This document shows, piece by piece, positions 1 through 9,790 of a stretch of DNA of 64,000 nt. Origin of the DNA: Roseicella frigidaeris (lineage in GTDB: Bacteria > Pseudomonadota > Alphaproteobacteria > Acetobacterales > Acetobacteraceae). The notes below the pieces were generated by a model. The model was given only the letters and a program-made list of their open reading frames with translations, was not told where the DNA came from and did no database searches. The stretch covers positions 1-64,000 of the forward strand of contig NZ_QLIX01000015.1 in assembly GCF_003258945.1 (NCBI RefSeq), written 5' to 3'. The translations under genes were made by a program, and so were the position numbers. The first letter of the stretch is position 1; every line of letters starts with the position of its first letter.

Positions 1-96
1 CCCCCGGGTCACCCGGGAGACCGTAGGTTGAGGGACGGCAGGTGGGCCAAAATTCGCCAGCACGCCTGGGCCAACATTCAGTAGCAAAGCCACCGC

Positions 97-2256
97 ATGA
101 CCTTCTCTCTCCCCGTCCGCCCTGGCGGCGCGCTCCTACTCGCCGCCGGCCTGCTGCTCGCCCTGTCGCCGGCCCGCGGCCAGCCGGCCGCCGCCACGGA
201 GGGCGGCCCCATCGCCCTGCCACAGATCGACGTGCAGGAGAGCCGCCCGACCGGCACCTCGCCGGTGCGGGGCTATGTCGCCCCCGTCACCGCCAGCGCC
301 ACCAAGACCGACACGCCGCTGCTCGAGACGCCGCAATCGATCACCGCCATCACCCGCGACCGGCTGGACACCCAGGCGGTGCGCAGCGTCGAGGAGGCGC
401 TGCGCTACGTGCCGGGCGTGACCATCGGCAGCTCGGGCTTCGATCCGCGCTTCGACGGCGCCCGCATCCGCGGCTTCGACGCGCGGGCGAGCCAGTATCT
501 CGACGGGCTGCGCCTGCTGCGCCAGTTCGGCCCGACCTCGATCGAGCCCTACGGCCTCGAGCGGATCGAGGTGGTGCGCGGCCCGGCCTCGGTGCTCTAC
601 GGCCAGACCGTGCCGGGCGGGCTGATCAACATGGTCAGCAAGCGCCCGACCGACACACCCTTCGGCGAGGTCGTCTTCTCCGCCGGCAGCCATGGCCGCG
701 TCCAGGGCGCCTTCGACCTCGGCGGCCCGGCCAGCCAGGATGGCAGCGTGCTCTACCGCATGACCGGCCTGGTGCGGGGCAGCGGCACGCAGATCGACTA
801 TGTCGACGACAACCGCTACTTCCTCGCCCCCGCCGTCACCTGGCGGCCGACCGGCGACACCTCCCTCACCCTGCTCGGCCACTTCCAGTACGACCAGGCG
901 CCCTCGCCGATCGGCCTGCCGGCGGTCGGCACGCTGCAACCCAGCCGCAACGGCACGATCCCGCGCAGCCGCTACGCCGGCGAGCCCGGATTCCGCGATT
1001 CCGACGTCTCGGTCTACGGCCTCGGCTGGGACTTCCGGCACGAGTTCAACGACACCTTCAGCCTCCGCCAGAACGGCCGCTGGCTGAACAACCGCGTCGA
1101 CTACCAGACCATGTACGGCACCGCGCTCACGGCCGACCAGGCGACGCTCTCGCGCGGCGCGCTGCTGCAGCGGGAAGGCTCGGACACGGTGAACATCGAC
1201 ACCACCGGCACGGCGCGCCTGGCGACCGGGCCGGTCTCGCACACCATCCTCGCCGGCATGGACTACCGGCAGTACTGGGGCAACTACCAGTCCTATTTCG
1301 GCCGGGCGCCCTCGCTCAACCTCTACAACCCGGATTACGGCGCCTTCGTCGCCGATCCGCGCGGCGCCTTCACCTCGCGGACCAACCGCGACGACCGGCT
1401 ACTGCAACTCGGCCTCTACGCGCAGGACCAGCTCCGCTTCCGCAACTGGCTGCTCACCATCGGCGGCCGGCAGGACTGGGCGCAGAGCACCCAGACGAGC
1501 AACGTCGTGGCCTCCCGCAACAGCAGCAACGACAATGCCTTCACCGGCCGGGTCGCGCTGATGTACCTCTTCGACCTCGGCCTCGCGCCCTACGCCTCCT
1601 ACTCCACCTCCTTCGACCCGGTGGTGGGCGCGGCGGCGCCGCAGCGCGGCAGCACGAGCTTCCGCCCGACCGAGGGCGAGCAGTGGGAGATCGGCTTCAA
1701 ATACCAGCCGCCGGGCAGCAACAGCATGATCTCGGCCGCCTATTTCGACCTGACCCAGACCAATGTCGCGACCCGCGACCCGGTCTACACCACCTTCCAG
1801 GTGCAGACCGGCGAGATCGCCGTGCATGGCCTCGAGCTCGAGGCGCTGGCGAGCCTCGGCTCCGGCCTCAACCTCATCGGCAGCTACACCTGGCTCGACG
1901 GCAAGATCGCCAAGGCCAATGACGCGACGGTCGGCAACCGCCCGGCGCTGGTGCCGGAGCACATGGCCAATCTCTGGCTCGACTACCGCATCCAGGAGGG
2001 GCGCTTCCAGGGACTCGGCTTCGGCGCCGGCACGCGCTTCATGAGCGCGCTCTACGGCGACAACGCCAATCTCTACCGCTCTCCCTCGGTTTGGCTCGCC
2101 GATGCCTCGATCAGCTACGTGATCGGCGGCTGGCGGGCGACGGTGAACGCCTCGAACCTCTTCGACAAGAGCTACGTCGCCTCCTGCCAGGGCGGCTTCT
2201 ATTGCTACTACGGCACCGGCCGCACGGTGATCGGCAGCCTCGCCTATCGCTGGTGA
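97..2256 (+). CDS. TonB-dependent siderophore receptor
   Basis: Outer-membrane gated channel, predicted to import ferric siderophores using TonB energy. The 719-residue length is normal for the family. Residues 1-28 form a signal peptide (hydrophobic run, then PARG-Q). LPQIDV near residue 46 may be the TonB box. The plug domain (about 65-170) has the typical TPQSITAITRDRL and EALRYVPGV segments and VVRGPASVLYGQ. The rest is a beta barrel rich in aromatic strands and ends in ...YRW, as expected for Bam-dependent insertion. No clear Shine-Dalgarno precedes the ATG, but the signal peptide supports this start. No TonB, ExbB or transport partner is adjacent. The substrate cannot be read from sequence. 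Confidence 0.92.
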   Translation: MTFSLPVRPGGALLLAAGLLLALSPARGQPAAATEGGPIALPQIDVQESRPTGTSPVRGYVAPVTASATKTDTPLLETPQSITAITRDRLDTQAVRSVEEALRYVPGVTIGSSGFDPRFDGARIRGFDARASQYLDGLRLLRQFGPTSIEPYGLERIEVVRGPASVLYGQTVPGGLINMVSKRPTDTPFGEVVFSAGSHGRVQGAFDLGGPASQDGSVLYRMTGLVRGSGTQIDYVDDNRYFLAPAVTWRPTGDTSLTLLGHFQYDQAPSPIGLPAVGTLQPSRNGTIPRSRYAGEPGFRDSDVSVYGLGWDFRHEFNDTFSLRQNGRWLNNRVDYQTMYGTALTADQATLSRGALLQREGSDTVNIDTTGTARLATGPVSHTILAGMDYRQYWGNYQSYFGRAPSLNLYNPDYGAFVADPRGAFTSRTNRDDRLLQLGLYAQDQLRFRNWLLTIGGRQDWAQSTQTSNVVASRNSSNDNAFTGRVALMYLFDLGLAPYASYSTSFDPVVGAAAPQRGSTSFRPTEGEQWEIGFKYQPPGSNSMISAAYFDLTQTNVATRDPVYTTFQVQTGEIAVHGLELEALASLGSGLNLIGSYTWLDGKIAKANDATVGNRPALVPEHMANLWLDYRIQEGRFQGLGFGAGTRFMSALYGDNANLYRSPSVWLADASISYVIGGWRATVNASNLFDKSYVASCQGGFYCYYGTGRTVIGSLAYRW

Positions 2257-2331
2257 GCCGCCGCGGGCCTGTCCCGCCGCGACCCGGCGCGGCACAGTCG
2301 GCCCGGTGGTGATCCAGGGAGGGACGCATCC

Positions 2332-3273
2332 ATGACCGACAGCATCGGCTTCCTCGGCCTCGGCTCCATGGGCGGGCCGATCGTGGCGCGGCTCGCCGCC
2401 TGGGCGCGGGAGGGCGGGGGCGACCATGGCTGCCGCATCCTGGTGCATGACGTGCGGCCGGAGGCGATGGCGCGCGCCGCCGCCGCCGGCGCCGAGCCGG
2501 TCGCGGGCGGCGCGCGGGAGCTCGGCGCCCGCTGCCCGCTGGTCCTCGCCTGCCTGCCCGGCACGGCGATCTCGGAGGCGGTCGCGCTCGGCGAGGACGG
2601 CGTCGCCTCCGCCCCCGGCCATGCGCTTCGCACCTATGTCGAGATGTCGACCATCGGCGGCGAGGCGATCCGCCGCATCGCCGCCGGGCTGGCGGCGCGC
2701 GGCGTCGCGCTGGTCGACAGCCCGATCAGCGGCGGCGCGATCGGCGCCGAGACCGGGGCCCTCGCGGTGATGGCCGCCGGGGCGCCGGAGGCGGTCGCCG
2801 CCGCCCGGCCGGTGCTCGAGGTGGTGGGCAGGCGCGTCTTCACGGTGGGCGAGACGCCCGGGCTCGGCCAGGCGATGAAGCTGGCCAACAACCTGCTCTC
2901 CCTCGCCGGCATGGTGCTGACCGCCGAGGCGCTCTCGCTCGGCGCCAAGGCGGGGCTCGACCCGGCGCTGATGTGCGAGGTGATCAATGCCGGCACCGGG
3001 CGCAACAGCTCGACCGACTCCAAATATCCGCGGGCGGTGCTGACCGGGCGCTTCGATGTCGGCTCGACCAACCGCATCGCCCACAAGGACATGGCGCTGG
3101 CCATGGCGGAATGCGCCGCCCTCGGCGTGCCGGCGCCGCTCACCGGCCTGGCGCGGGAGATCTGGGCGATGACCGAGGCGGCGCAGGGCGCGCAGGCCGA
3201 CATGACGACGGTGGCGAAGCTCTACGAGGGCTGGACCGGCGCGCCGCTCCGGGCGCGGGGCGCGACGGACTGA
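2332..3273 (+). CDS. NAD(P)-dependent beta-hydroxyacid dehydrogenase (3-hydroxyisobutyrate dehydrogenase family)
   Basis: Predicted cytoplasmic oxidoreductase of 313 residues that oxidises a beta-hydroxyacid or reduces the matching semialdehyde. The Rossmann motif GFLGLGSMGGP is at residues 6-16. DSPISGG near residue 128 is the family's substrate-binding motif. MKLANN near residue 182 holds the expected catalytic lysine. The C-terminal all-helical domain is present. A strong GGAGGGA precedes the ATG. It follows the TonB receptor by 75 bp on the same strand, but no functional link is apparent. Close paralogues use tartronate semialdehyde, 6-phosphogluconate or 3-hydroxyisobutyrate, so the substrate is open. 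Confidence 0.88.
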   Translation: MTDSIGFLGLGSMGGPIVARLAAWAREGGGDHGCRILVHDVRPEAMARAAAAGAEPVAGGARELGARCPLVLACLPGTAISEAVALGEDGVASAPGHALRTYVEMSTIGGEAIRRIAAGLAARGVALVDSPISGGAIGAETGALAVMAAGAPEAVAAARPVLEVVGRRVFTVGETPGLGQAMKLANNLLSLAGMVLTAEALSLGAKAGLDPALMCEVINAGTGRNSSTDSKYPRAVLTGRFDVGSTNRIAHKDMALAMAECAALGVPAPLTGLAREIWAMTEAAQGAQADMTTVAKLYEGWTGAPLRARGATD

Positions 3274-3367
3274 CCGCCGCGGCCCGTTGCCCTGCCGCGG
3301 CGGGCTGCAGGCCCGGCGCGAATCCAGCGTCCCCGCGGTGCCGCGCGGCGGCATCGCGGGGAACGGG

Positions 3368-4768
3368 TCAGCGCCCCGTCAGGATGCGCTCGACCAGCTG
3401 CTTCGCCGTCGGGATGAAGCCGTTCGAGTAGAAGGGGTCGGCCGCGAAGCGATAGGCGTTGTGGCCGGCGAACATCAGGTTGTGCTCGGTCGTGCCGTCA
3501 TGCGCGATGTCCTGCAGCGTCTTCTGGATGCAGAAGCTGCGCGGGTCCGCCTTCTTGCCGGTGTCGTAGTCCGGCCCGTGCTGCGACCAGTTGGAGAACC
3601 TGCAGGCGGACAGGCAGCCCATGCAGTCCACCTGGTCCTTGACGATCTCCGCCTGCTTCGCCGGCGTGACGAAGATCAGCGTGTTGTCCGGCGTGCGCAT
3701 CGCCTCGCCATAGCCTTCGGCCTCGAAGCCGCGCACCCGCTCCAGGTCGTGCGGGGTCAGCCAGACCTTGCGCTTGCGCGGGCCGACGCCGAACTCGGCG
3801 GTGTGGTCGCCGATCGGCTCGGCGGTATAGGCCACCTGCCGCTCGTTGCGCGCCTCCAGCTCCCGGATGAAGTCGTTGCGCACCGCCGAGGAGTAGAAGC
3901 CGGTCGGCGAGAAGCGCTGCAGCAGCACGTCGCCCGGCTTCAGCGTCAGCAGCCGCTGCTTCCAGGCCTCGGGGATCGGGCTCTCCCGCGTCAGCAGCGG
4001 GCGGGTGCCGAACTGGAAGGCGACCGGCCCGAGCTCGGGGTTGTCGATCCAGTCCTCCCACTCCTCGAGCCACCAGACGCCGCCCGCCATGATGATCGGG
4101 ACGTCGCCGAGGCCGAGCTCGCGCATCTGCTGGCGCAGCTTGAGGACGCGCGGATAGGGGTCCTCCGGCCGGGTCGGGTCCTCGGAGTTGGAGAGGCCGT
4201 TATGGCCGCCGGCCAGCCAGGGGTCCTCGTAGACCACGCCGCCCAGCCAATCGCGCGCCTTGTGGTAGCTGCGCTTCCACAGCGCCCCGAAGGCGCGGGC
4301 GGAGGAGACGATCGGGTAGTAGTGCACCGCGTATTCGCGGGCGATCTCCGACAGCCGGTAGGGCATGCCGGCGCCGCAGGTGATGCCGTGGATCAGCCCC
4401 TTGGCGCCGTCCAGCACGCCGCGGATCACCCGCTCGGCGCCGCCCATCTCCCAGAGGATGTTGGCGTGGATGCGCCCCTGGCCGCCGGAGCGCTCATGCG
4501 CCTCGCGCGCCTGGGCGATGCCGCCGGCGATGCCGTAGGCCACCAGCTCCTCGTGCCGGTCGCGGCGGGTCTTGCCGTGATAGACCTGCCGGATGACCTC
4601 GCCCTCGGGGGTGTAGCTGTCGGCGTTGACGGCCGAGAAGGTGCCGACGCCGCCGCCCGAGGCCCAGCCGCCGCAGGTCGCGCCGTTGGAGACGGCGACG
4701 CCCTTGCCGCCCTCGACCAGGGGGAGCACCTCGACCCCACCCATGCGGATCGCGTTGATCGCCTTCAC
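3368..4768 (-). CDS. Nitronate monooxygenase-like FMN oxidoreductase
   Basis: A 466-residue TIM-barrel flavoprotein resembling the nitronate monooxygenase / 2-nitropropane dioxygenase family, which oxidises nitronates with FMN. Supporting segments are SNGATCGGWASGGGVGTFSAVNAD near the N-terminus, GLIHGITCGAGMP, and VPIIMAGGVWW in the phosphate-binding region. An extra C-terminal segment near residue 380 carries CMGCLSAC plus a later Cys, which looks like a metal or Fe-S binding insertion absent from the short enzymes. The start is GTG with GAGG nine bases upstream; no in-frame ATG fits better. Convergent with the upstream dehydrogenase. The physiological substrate is unknown. Confidence 0.8.
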   Translation of the reverse strand: MKAINAIRMGGVEVLPLVEGGKGVAVSNGATCGGWASGGGVGTFSAVNADSYTPEGEVIRQVYHGKTRRDRHEELVAYGIAGGIAQAREAHERSGGQGRIHANILWEMGGAERVIRGVLDGAKGLIHGITCGAGMPYRLSEIAREYAVHYYPIVSSARAFGALWKRSYHKARDWLGGVVYEDPWLAGGHNGLSNSEDPTRPEDPYPRVLKLRQQMRELGLGDVPIIMAGGVWWLEEWEDWIDNPELGPVAFQFGTRPLLTRESPIPEAWKQRLLTLKPGDVLLQRFSPTGFYSSAVRNDFIRELEARNERQVAYTAEPIGDHTAEFGVGPRKRKVWLTPHDLERVRGFEAEGYGEAMRTPDNTLIFVTPAKQAEIVKDQVDCMGCLSACRFSNWSQHGPDYDTGKKADPRSFCIQKTLQDIAHDGTTEHNLMFAGHNAYRFAADPFYSNGFIPTAKQLVERILTGR

Positions 4769-4853
4769 GCCATTGTCCTCGATACCTGGACGCCGCCTGA
4801 GATTGGGTGGGCCGGGGCAGGTTGCAGCCCCCCGGCCCGCCGCATCGACTGCC

Positions 4854-7079
<2,226 letters not shown>

Positions 7080-7533
7080 GCGTCGTTCCTTCGCGGGACC
7101 AGCGGCCGGGGACCCTTGCCCCGCCTCCGGTCCGGCCGGCCCCCTCCCCGCATGGGCGGCGGCGCGGCATGGCTGCAAACCCGGATGGCCGGCCGCGCAT
7201 GCGGCCGGCGGTCCGGAGGGTGCGACGCGGTGGGATGGCAGTCCTCGGCCGGAAGCCCCTCGCGGAGCCCGCTCCCCGGGGCCTCTGCAAGGCCGGCCCC
7301 CAGGGGACCCTCCGGGTATCCCGGGGGATCGGGCCCGGCGCTTCGGGCTGCATGGAATGCGAACCGCCCCGATCCGGGACGCCCGCCCCCGTCGCCGGGG
7401 ATCCATGTGGCCGGAAACGCCGCACCGTCCCGGGCAGGGGGTCGCGGCTTGTCCTGTCAGCCCGCCGCGCTCGCGGCGGTGATCCCGGATGCCTCGGCCG
7501 GATGGGCCTGTCCCAGGATCGCCGGCGTCATAT

Positions 7534-7566
7534 GGACAATCCCTGCCGGGATTGCCACGGTTTTTT
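7534..7566 (+). terminator. Stem-loop plus T-run within the pnp leader region (plus strand)
   Basis: CAATCCC and GGGATTG pair across a 4-base loop, extended by GG/CC with a bulge, and are followed by ACGG and six T. This has the form of an intrinsic terminator on the plus strand, yet no plus-strand gene lies nearby. It may end an unannotated antisense or small RNA, or act as a leader hairpin for pnp on the other strand. Confidence 0.3.
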
Positions 7567-7717
7567 GGCCCAGGCCGAAGCCCGGGCGGATCACCCCTGC
7601 CCGGCGCAAGGATCACGTTCGGGTGTGGTCAGGCCCTGACCGCCCGAGCCGCCCCTCGCCCTGCCGCGGCGTCGCCGCGGCGGGCCGTGGCGCATCCGGG
7701 CCGGCGGACCATGGGGC

Positions 7718-7748
7718 CCCCACGACGTCGCTGCGCGCCGCCGTGGGG
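7718..7748. repeat. 31-bp hairpin repeat, rpsO copy
   Basis: Imperfect inverted repeat with outer arms CCCCACG and CGTGGGG, starting six bases beyond the rpsO stop codon. The same 31 bp, with one base different and inverted, lies beside the dnaJ stop (23479-23509). It could act as an mRNA 3'-end stabiliser or weak terminator. There is no T-run after it. Confidence 0.7.
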
Positions 7749-7754
7749 AAATCC

Positions 7755-8027
7755 CTAGCGCCGCAGGCCGAGGCTGGCGATCAGCCGCTCGTAGCGGCCC
7801 TGGTCCTTGCGCTTCAGGTAGTCCAGCAGCCCGCGCCGCTGGCCGACCAGCACCAGCAGGCCGCGCCGGCTGTGGAAGTCCTTGGCATGGGTCTTGAGGT
7901 GCTCGGTCAGGCCCGAGATGCGCTCGGAGAGCAGGGCCACCTGCACCTCCGGCGAGCCGGTGTCGCCGGGCTTGGTCTGGTACTGCTCGATCAGCGCCTT
8001 GCGGCGCTCGGCCGAAACTGCCGACAT
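7755..8027 (-). CDS. rpsO: 30S ribosomal protein S15
   Basis: Primary 16S rRNA-binding protein of the small subunit platform, 90 residues, the usual length of about 89. The family core [17 protein letters not shown] is followed by [19 protein letters not shown] and the C-terminal [14 protein letters not shown]. The start ATG has AGGAGA seven bases upstream. It sits 47 bp after truB and before pnp, the conserved bacterial order. Confidence 0.98.
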   Translation of the reverse strand: MSAVSAERRKALIEQYQTKPGDTGSPEVQVALLSERISGLTEHLKTHAKDFHSRRGLLVLVGQRRGLLDYLKRKDQGRYERLIASLGLRR

Positions 8028-8074
8028 CGGGTTGTTCTCCTGTTGGCCGGGCCCTGCGGGGCCTTCGGCATGCC

Positions 8075-9037
8075 TCAACCGCCGGCCGCGAGGCTCTCCT
8101 GCGCCACCAGGCGTTCCGGCACCACGAGGCCGGACTCCAGGCGGCAGAGCCCCACGAACCGTCCCCCCGCCATGGCGCGGACCAGCCCCCCATCGGGATT
8201 GGCCTCGCCCGGAATGCGGCCCATCAGCTCGACCAGGCCGATGGCCTGGCCTTGCAGCAGCCGCATGGCCTCCGCCTGCGTGAGGGCCAGCGCCGGGATG
8301 TCGGCCAGCGCGGTCGTCACGGGCAGCAGGAGGTCCGGAGAAGGGGGCGGGGTATCGCCCGGCTGGCCGAGCTTGTCCAGGGGGATCGCCGTCGCCTCGT
8401 GGAAGGGGCCGACCCGCATGCGGCGGAGCGCGGCGATATGCCCGACCGTGCCGCAGGCCCGCGCCAGGTCGCGCGCCAGGGAGCGCATATAGACCCCCTT
8501 CCCGCTCTGGACGAGGAAGATGGCGGTGTCGGCATCCGGCCGGCTCTCCAGCTCGAAGCGGTCGACGCGCGCCGGCCGCGGCGGCAGGTCCACCGCCTGG
8601 CCCTCCCGCGCCAGGTCGTAGGCCCGCTCGCCCGCCACCTTGATGGCGGAATAGATCGGCGGGACCTGCATGATGTCGCCGCGGAAGGCGGGCAGCGCCG
8701 CCTCGATCGCGGCATCCTCCGGCCGCGCCGCGCTGGTCTCGATCACCTGGCCATCGGCGTCGTCGGTGTCGCGCGCCTCGCCGAAGCGGAGCGTGAAGCG
8801 GTAGGTCTTGGTGCCGTCCATGACATAGGGGACGGTCTTGGTGGCGGCGCCGAAGGCGATCGGCAGAACGCCGGTCGCCAGCGGGTCGAGTGTGCCGCCA
8901 TGGCCGCATTTCTGCGCCTGGAACAGCCGCTTGAGGCGGTTGACGACATCGGTGGAGCCCATGCCGGTGGGCTTGTCGACGATCAGCCAGCCATCGATCG
9001 GCTGGCCCTTCGGCTTGCGGCGCTGGAAGCGGGACAT
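8075..9037 (-). CDS. truB: tRNA pseudouridine(55) synthase
   Basis: Makes pseudouridine 55 in the T-loop of tRNAs. It has 320 residues. [15 protein letters not shown] opens the catalytic domain, and [13 protein letters not shown] contains the catalytic Asp. [18 protein letters not shown] matches motif II-like regions. The C-terminal region resembles the shorter PUA-like extension of alphaproteobacterial TruB. It lies downstream of rbfA in the order rbfA-truB-rpsO-pnp and is probably co-transcribed with rpsO. Confidence 0.97.
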   Translation of the reverse strand: MSRFQRRKPKGQPIDGWLIVDKPTGMGSTDVVNRLKRLFQAQKCGHGGTLDPLATGVLPIAFGAATKTVPYVMDGTKTYRFTLRFGEARDTDDADGQVIETSAARPEDAAIEAALPAFRGDIMQVPPIYSAIKVAGERAYDLAREGQAVDLPPRPARVDRFELESRPDADTAIFLVQSGKGVYMRSLARDLARACGTVGHIAALRRMRVGPFHEATAIPLDKLGQPGDTPPPSPDLLLPVTTALADIPALALTQAEAMRLLQGQAIGLVELMGRIPGEANPDGGLVRAMAGGRFVGLCRLESGLVVPERLVAQESLAAGG

Positions 9038-9147
9038 GCGGGGCGGTCTTCTGGGATGCGGGCTGCGGGGCGCGCCACGACCGCCCGCGCCGGGTGGCGG
9101 GGTGGCGGGGCGGGCGCGGATGGGCCGGGGCGTTGGAGCAGTGTCCG

Positions 9148-9262
9148 TTCACCTGCGTTCACGGCCAATGCTCCAGCCTTCCGTTTTCGAAGCATCTCCA
9201 CCCGTCCGAGTGTCTCCACCTGATCGGGAGAAGATGCTCCGAAAACAATAGTCTAGGGCACT
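9148..9262. repeat. Composite palindromic repeat at the rbfA 3' end
   Basis: An inverted repeat pairs TTTTCGAAGCATCT (from about 9183) with AGATGCTCCGAAAA (to about 9246). It then runs into GTCTAGGGCACTTCTCC, which contains the rbfA stop codon. The minus-strand reading TTGTTTTCGGAGCATC next to GTGCCC resembles sequences after the LpoA-like gene (about 34229-34270) and recX (about 37727-37775), so it appears to be a dispersed 3'-flank element. Confidence 0.5.
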
Positions 9263-9702
9263 TCTCCGGGGCCGCGCCCGGCCTGCGGGTCGGGGTCGCC
9301 CTCCGCGCGCGGGCCGAGATCGCGCGCGACCTCGGGCTGGCGCAGGGCGCGGTCGATCTGCATCGCGTAGTCGAGCGCGGTGTCGGGCTGGAAATGCAGG
9401 TCGGGCGCGTATTTCAGCCGCACCGATTTCGCCACCTGGCCGCGCAGGAAGGGCGCAGCGCGCTTCAGGGCGCGGAACTGCGCCTCGGGCAGGTCCTTGC
9501 CGAGGCCGCTGACGAAGGCGGTCATGTGCTTGAGGTCGGGCGAGGCGCGGACCTCGGTGACGGTGACATGGATGTTGGCGAGGTCCGGATCGCGGAAGTC
9601 GCGCCGCTCGAACAGCGCGGCGAGGGCGTGGCGCACCTCCTCCGCGACGCGGAGCTGGCGCTGGGACGGGCCTTCGCCATGGCTGGCGTGCCGCTTGGTC
9701 AT
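9253..9702 (-). CDS. rbfA: Ribosome-binding factor A
   Basis: Late-stage 30S maturation factor acting on the 5' helix of 16S rRNA. It has 149 residues with the KH-like fold: RQLRVAEEVRHALAALFER, then VTVTEVRASPDLKHMTAFVS, ending VRLKYAPDLHFQPDTALDYAMQID. The acidic, Gly/Pro-rich tail (PRAEGDPDPQAGRGPGE) is low complexity. The ATG at 9702 has AAGAAGGG upstream. It lies 88 bp after infB with an intrinsic terminator in the gap, so expression probably depends on read-through or its own promoter. Confidence 0.96.
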   Translation of the reverse strand: MTKRHASHGEGPSQRQLRVAEEVRHALAALFERRDFRDPDLANIHVTVTEVRASPDLKHMTAFVSGLGKDLPEAQFRALKRAAPFLRGQVAKSVRLKYAPDLHFQPDTALDYAMQIDRALRQPEVARDLGPRAEGDPDPQAGRGPGEVP

Positions 9703-9723
9703 GGGGTTGGAACCCTTCTTGTC

Positions 9724-9762
9724 GGAAAGCAAAGGGCGCGGCGCCTGACTGGCGCCGCGCCC
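9724..9762 (-). terminator. Intrinsic terminator between infB and rbfA
   Basis: Read on the minus strand, GGGCGCGGCGCC and GGCGCCGCGCCC form a perfect 12-bp stem around a 5-base loop, followed by TTTGCTTT. It begins 28 bp after the infB stop and ends 21 bp before the rbfA start. The T-run is interrupted, so partial read-through into rbfA-truB-rpsO is likely. Confidence 0.75.
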
Positions 9763-9790
9763 CGGTGGTGTCGCCGGAGGGTGGCGCGGG

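Larger units (their letters stand above)
7080..7754. other. Long rpsO-pnp intergenic region without a recognisable gene
   Basis: These 675 bases contain no ORF resembling a known protein and no tRNA or SRP-RNA signature. Visible structures are a 31-bp hairpin beside the rpsO stop (7718-7748), a stem-loop followed by six T on the plus strand (7534-7566) and several other GC-rich inverted repeats. In enterobacteria the rpsO-pnp interval holds the pnp promoter and an RNase III-processed leader through which PNPase represses itself. A similar leader here is plausible but not shown. Confidence 0.5.

Noticed and set aside
1-60. GGGAGACCG near the window start looks like part of a cobalamin riboswitch upstream of the TonB receptor.
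   Set aside because: Only a few bases match the B12 box, the rest would lie outside the window, and CCCGGG-TCA-CCCGGG is a simple hairpin.
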